Positions 38,561 to 38,634 of a stretch of DNA of 38,634 bases are shown here, piece by piece. The notes beneath the pieces were generated by a model. That model searched no databases. It was not told the origin of the DNA and saw only the letters and a list, made by a program, of their open reading frames with translations. This DNA comes from Streptomyces antioxidans. GTDB taxonomy: Bacteria > Actinomycetota > Actinomycetes > Streptomycetales > Streptomycetaceae. Each line of letters starts with the position of its first letter. The first letter of the stretch is position 1. A program made the translations under genes and the position numbers. The stretch spans positions 1 to 38,634 of the forward strand of contig NZ_LAKD02000036.1 of the NCBI RefSeq assembly GCF_000968685.2, read 5' to 3'.

Positions 38561-38634
38561 AACTGCCCCGACCTGCCGTCGATCGCCCGTGGCGCCGTCA
38601 TGGCTGGTCGCGCAGTTCCCCGCGCCCCTTTCGG

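Noticed and set aside
1..38634. CRISPR array, tRNA, rRNA, insertion sequence, prophage or integrase
   Set aside because: No regular repeat-spacer series, no cloverleaf-like tRNA sequence, and no transposase or integrase motif was recognised on either strand.

Overview
The window looks like the chromosome of a Streptomyces or a close relative. GC is very high, codon third positions are G/C-rich, start and stop codons overlap often (ATGA, GTGA), GTG starts are common, and one regulatory gene carries a rare TTA codon. There are many cytochromes P450, and the edges carry intergenic repeats of the kind scattered through Streptomyces genomes. No tRNA, rRNA, CRISPR array, insertion sequence or phage gene was seen.

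Layout. (1) 69-1449, minus: a short threonyl-tRNA synthetase without editing domains, preceded by a threonine-rich leader peptide and an intrinsic hairpin, so a ribosome-mediated attenuator. (2) 1547-5791, minus: a CYP105-type P450, a [3Fe-4S] ferredoxin and a ferredoxin reductase, preceded by a response regulator and a sensorless histidine kinase. (3) 5943-7364: a PAP2-type membrane phosphatase. (4) 7395-11073: a small catabolic cassette (RraA-like protein, MFS carrier, C-N hydrolase, GntR regulator) with palindromes upstream. (5) 11080-15419: an XRE regulator with a small divergent gene, a broken MFS transporter, an MhuD-like heme-degrading enzyme, DUF2000 and an AraC regulator. (6) 15605-19073: a GT87-PAP2 fusion, a secreted SOD-like protein and an HD hydrolase. 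(7) 19132-21823: divergent cyp125-like and fadA5-like genes of sterol side-chain catabolism. (8) 21900-28566: a GNAT gene, then a cobalamin riboswitch heading a five-gene ECF transporter operon with two anchored surface proteins. (9) 28646-33214: a P450 lacking the EXXR motif, an MBL-fold hydrolase, an aldehyde dehydrogenase and a second [3Fe-4S] ferredoxin. (10) 33336-38445: a TTA-containing LuxR regulator, a KstR-like TetR repressor and a glycosyltransferase/methyltransferase/toroid-protein operon.

Two systems stand out. First, four near-identical pseudo-palindromes (consensus CTRGAACnnGTWCTAG, which fits the mycobacterial KstR box TnnAACnnGTTnnA) lie between cyp125 and fadA5, between the MBL hydrolase and the aldehyde dehydrogenase, and twice between the KstR-like gene and the glycosyltransferase operon. 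This suggests one local regulon joining sterol side-chain oxidation to a glycoconjugate operon. Second, the riboswitch-headed operon encodes an anchored alpha/alpha-toroid protein and an anchored small protein with a transcobalamin-C-terminal-like pattern next to an ECF importer, which may be a split, surface-tethered corrinoid receptor. Both functional models are inferences from sequence pattern and context.
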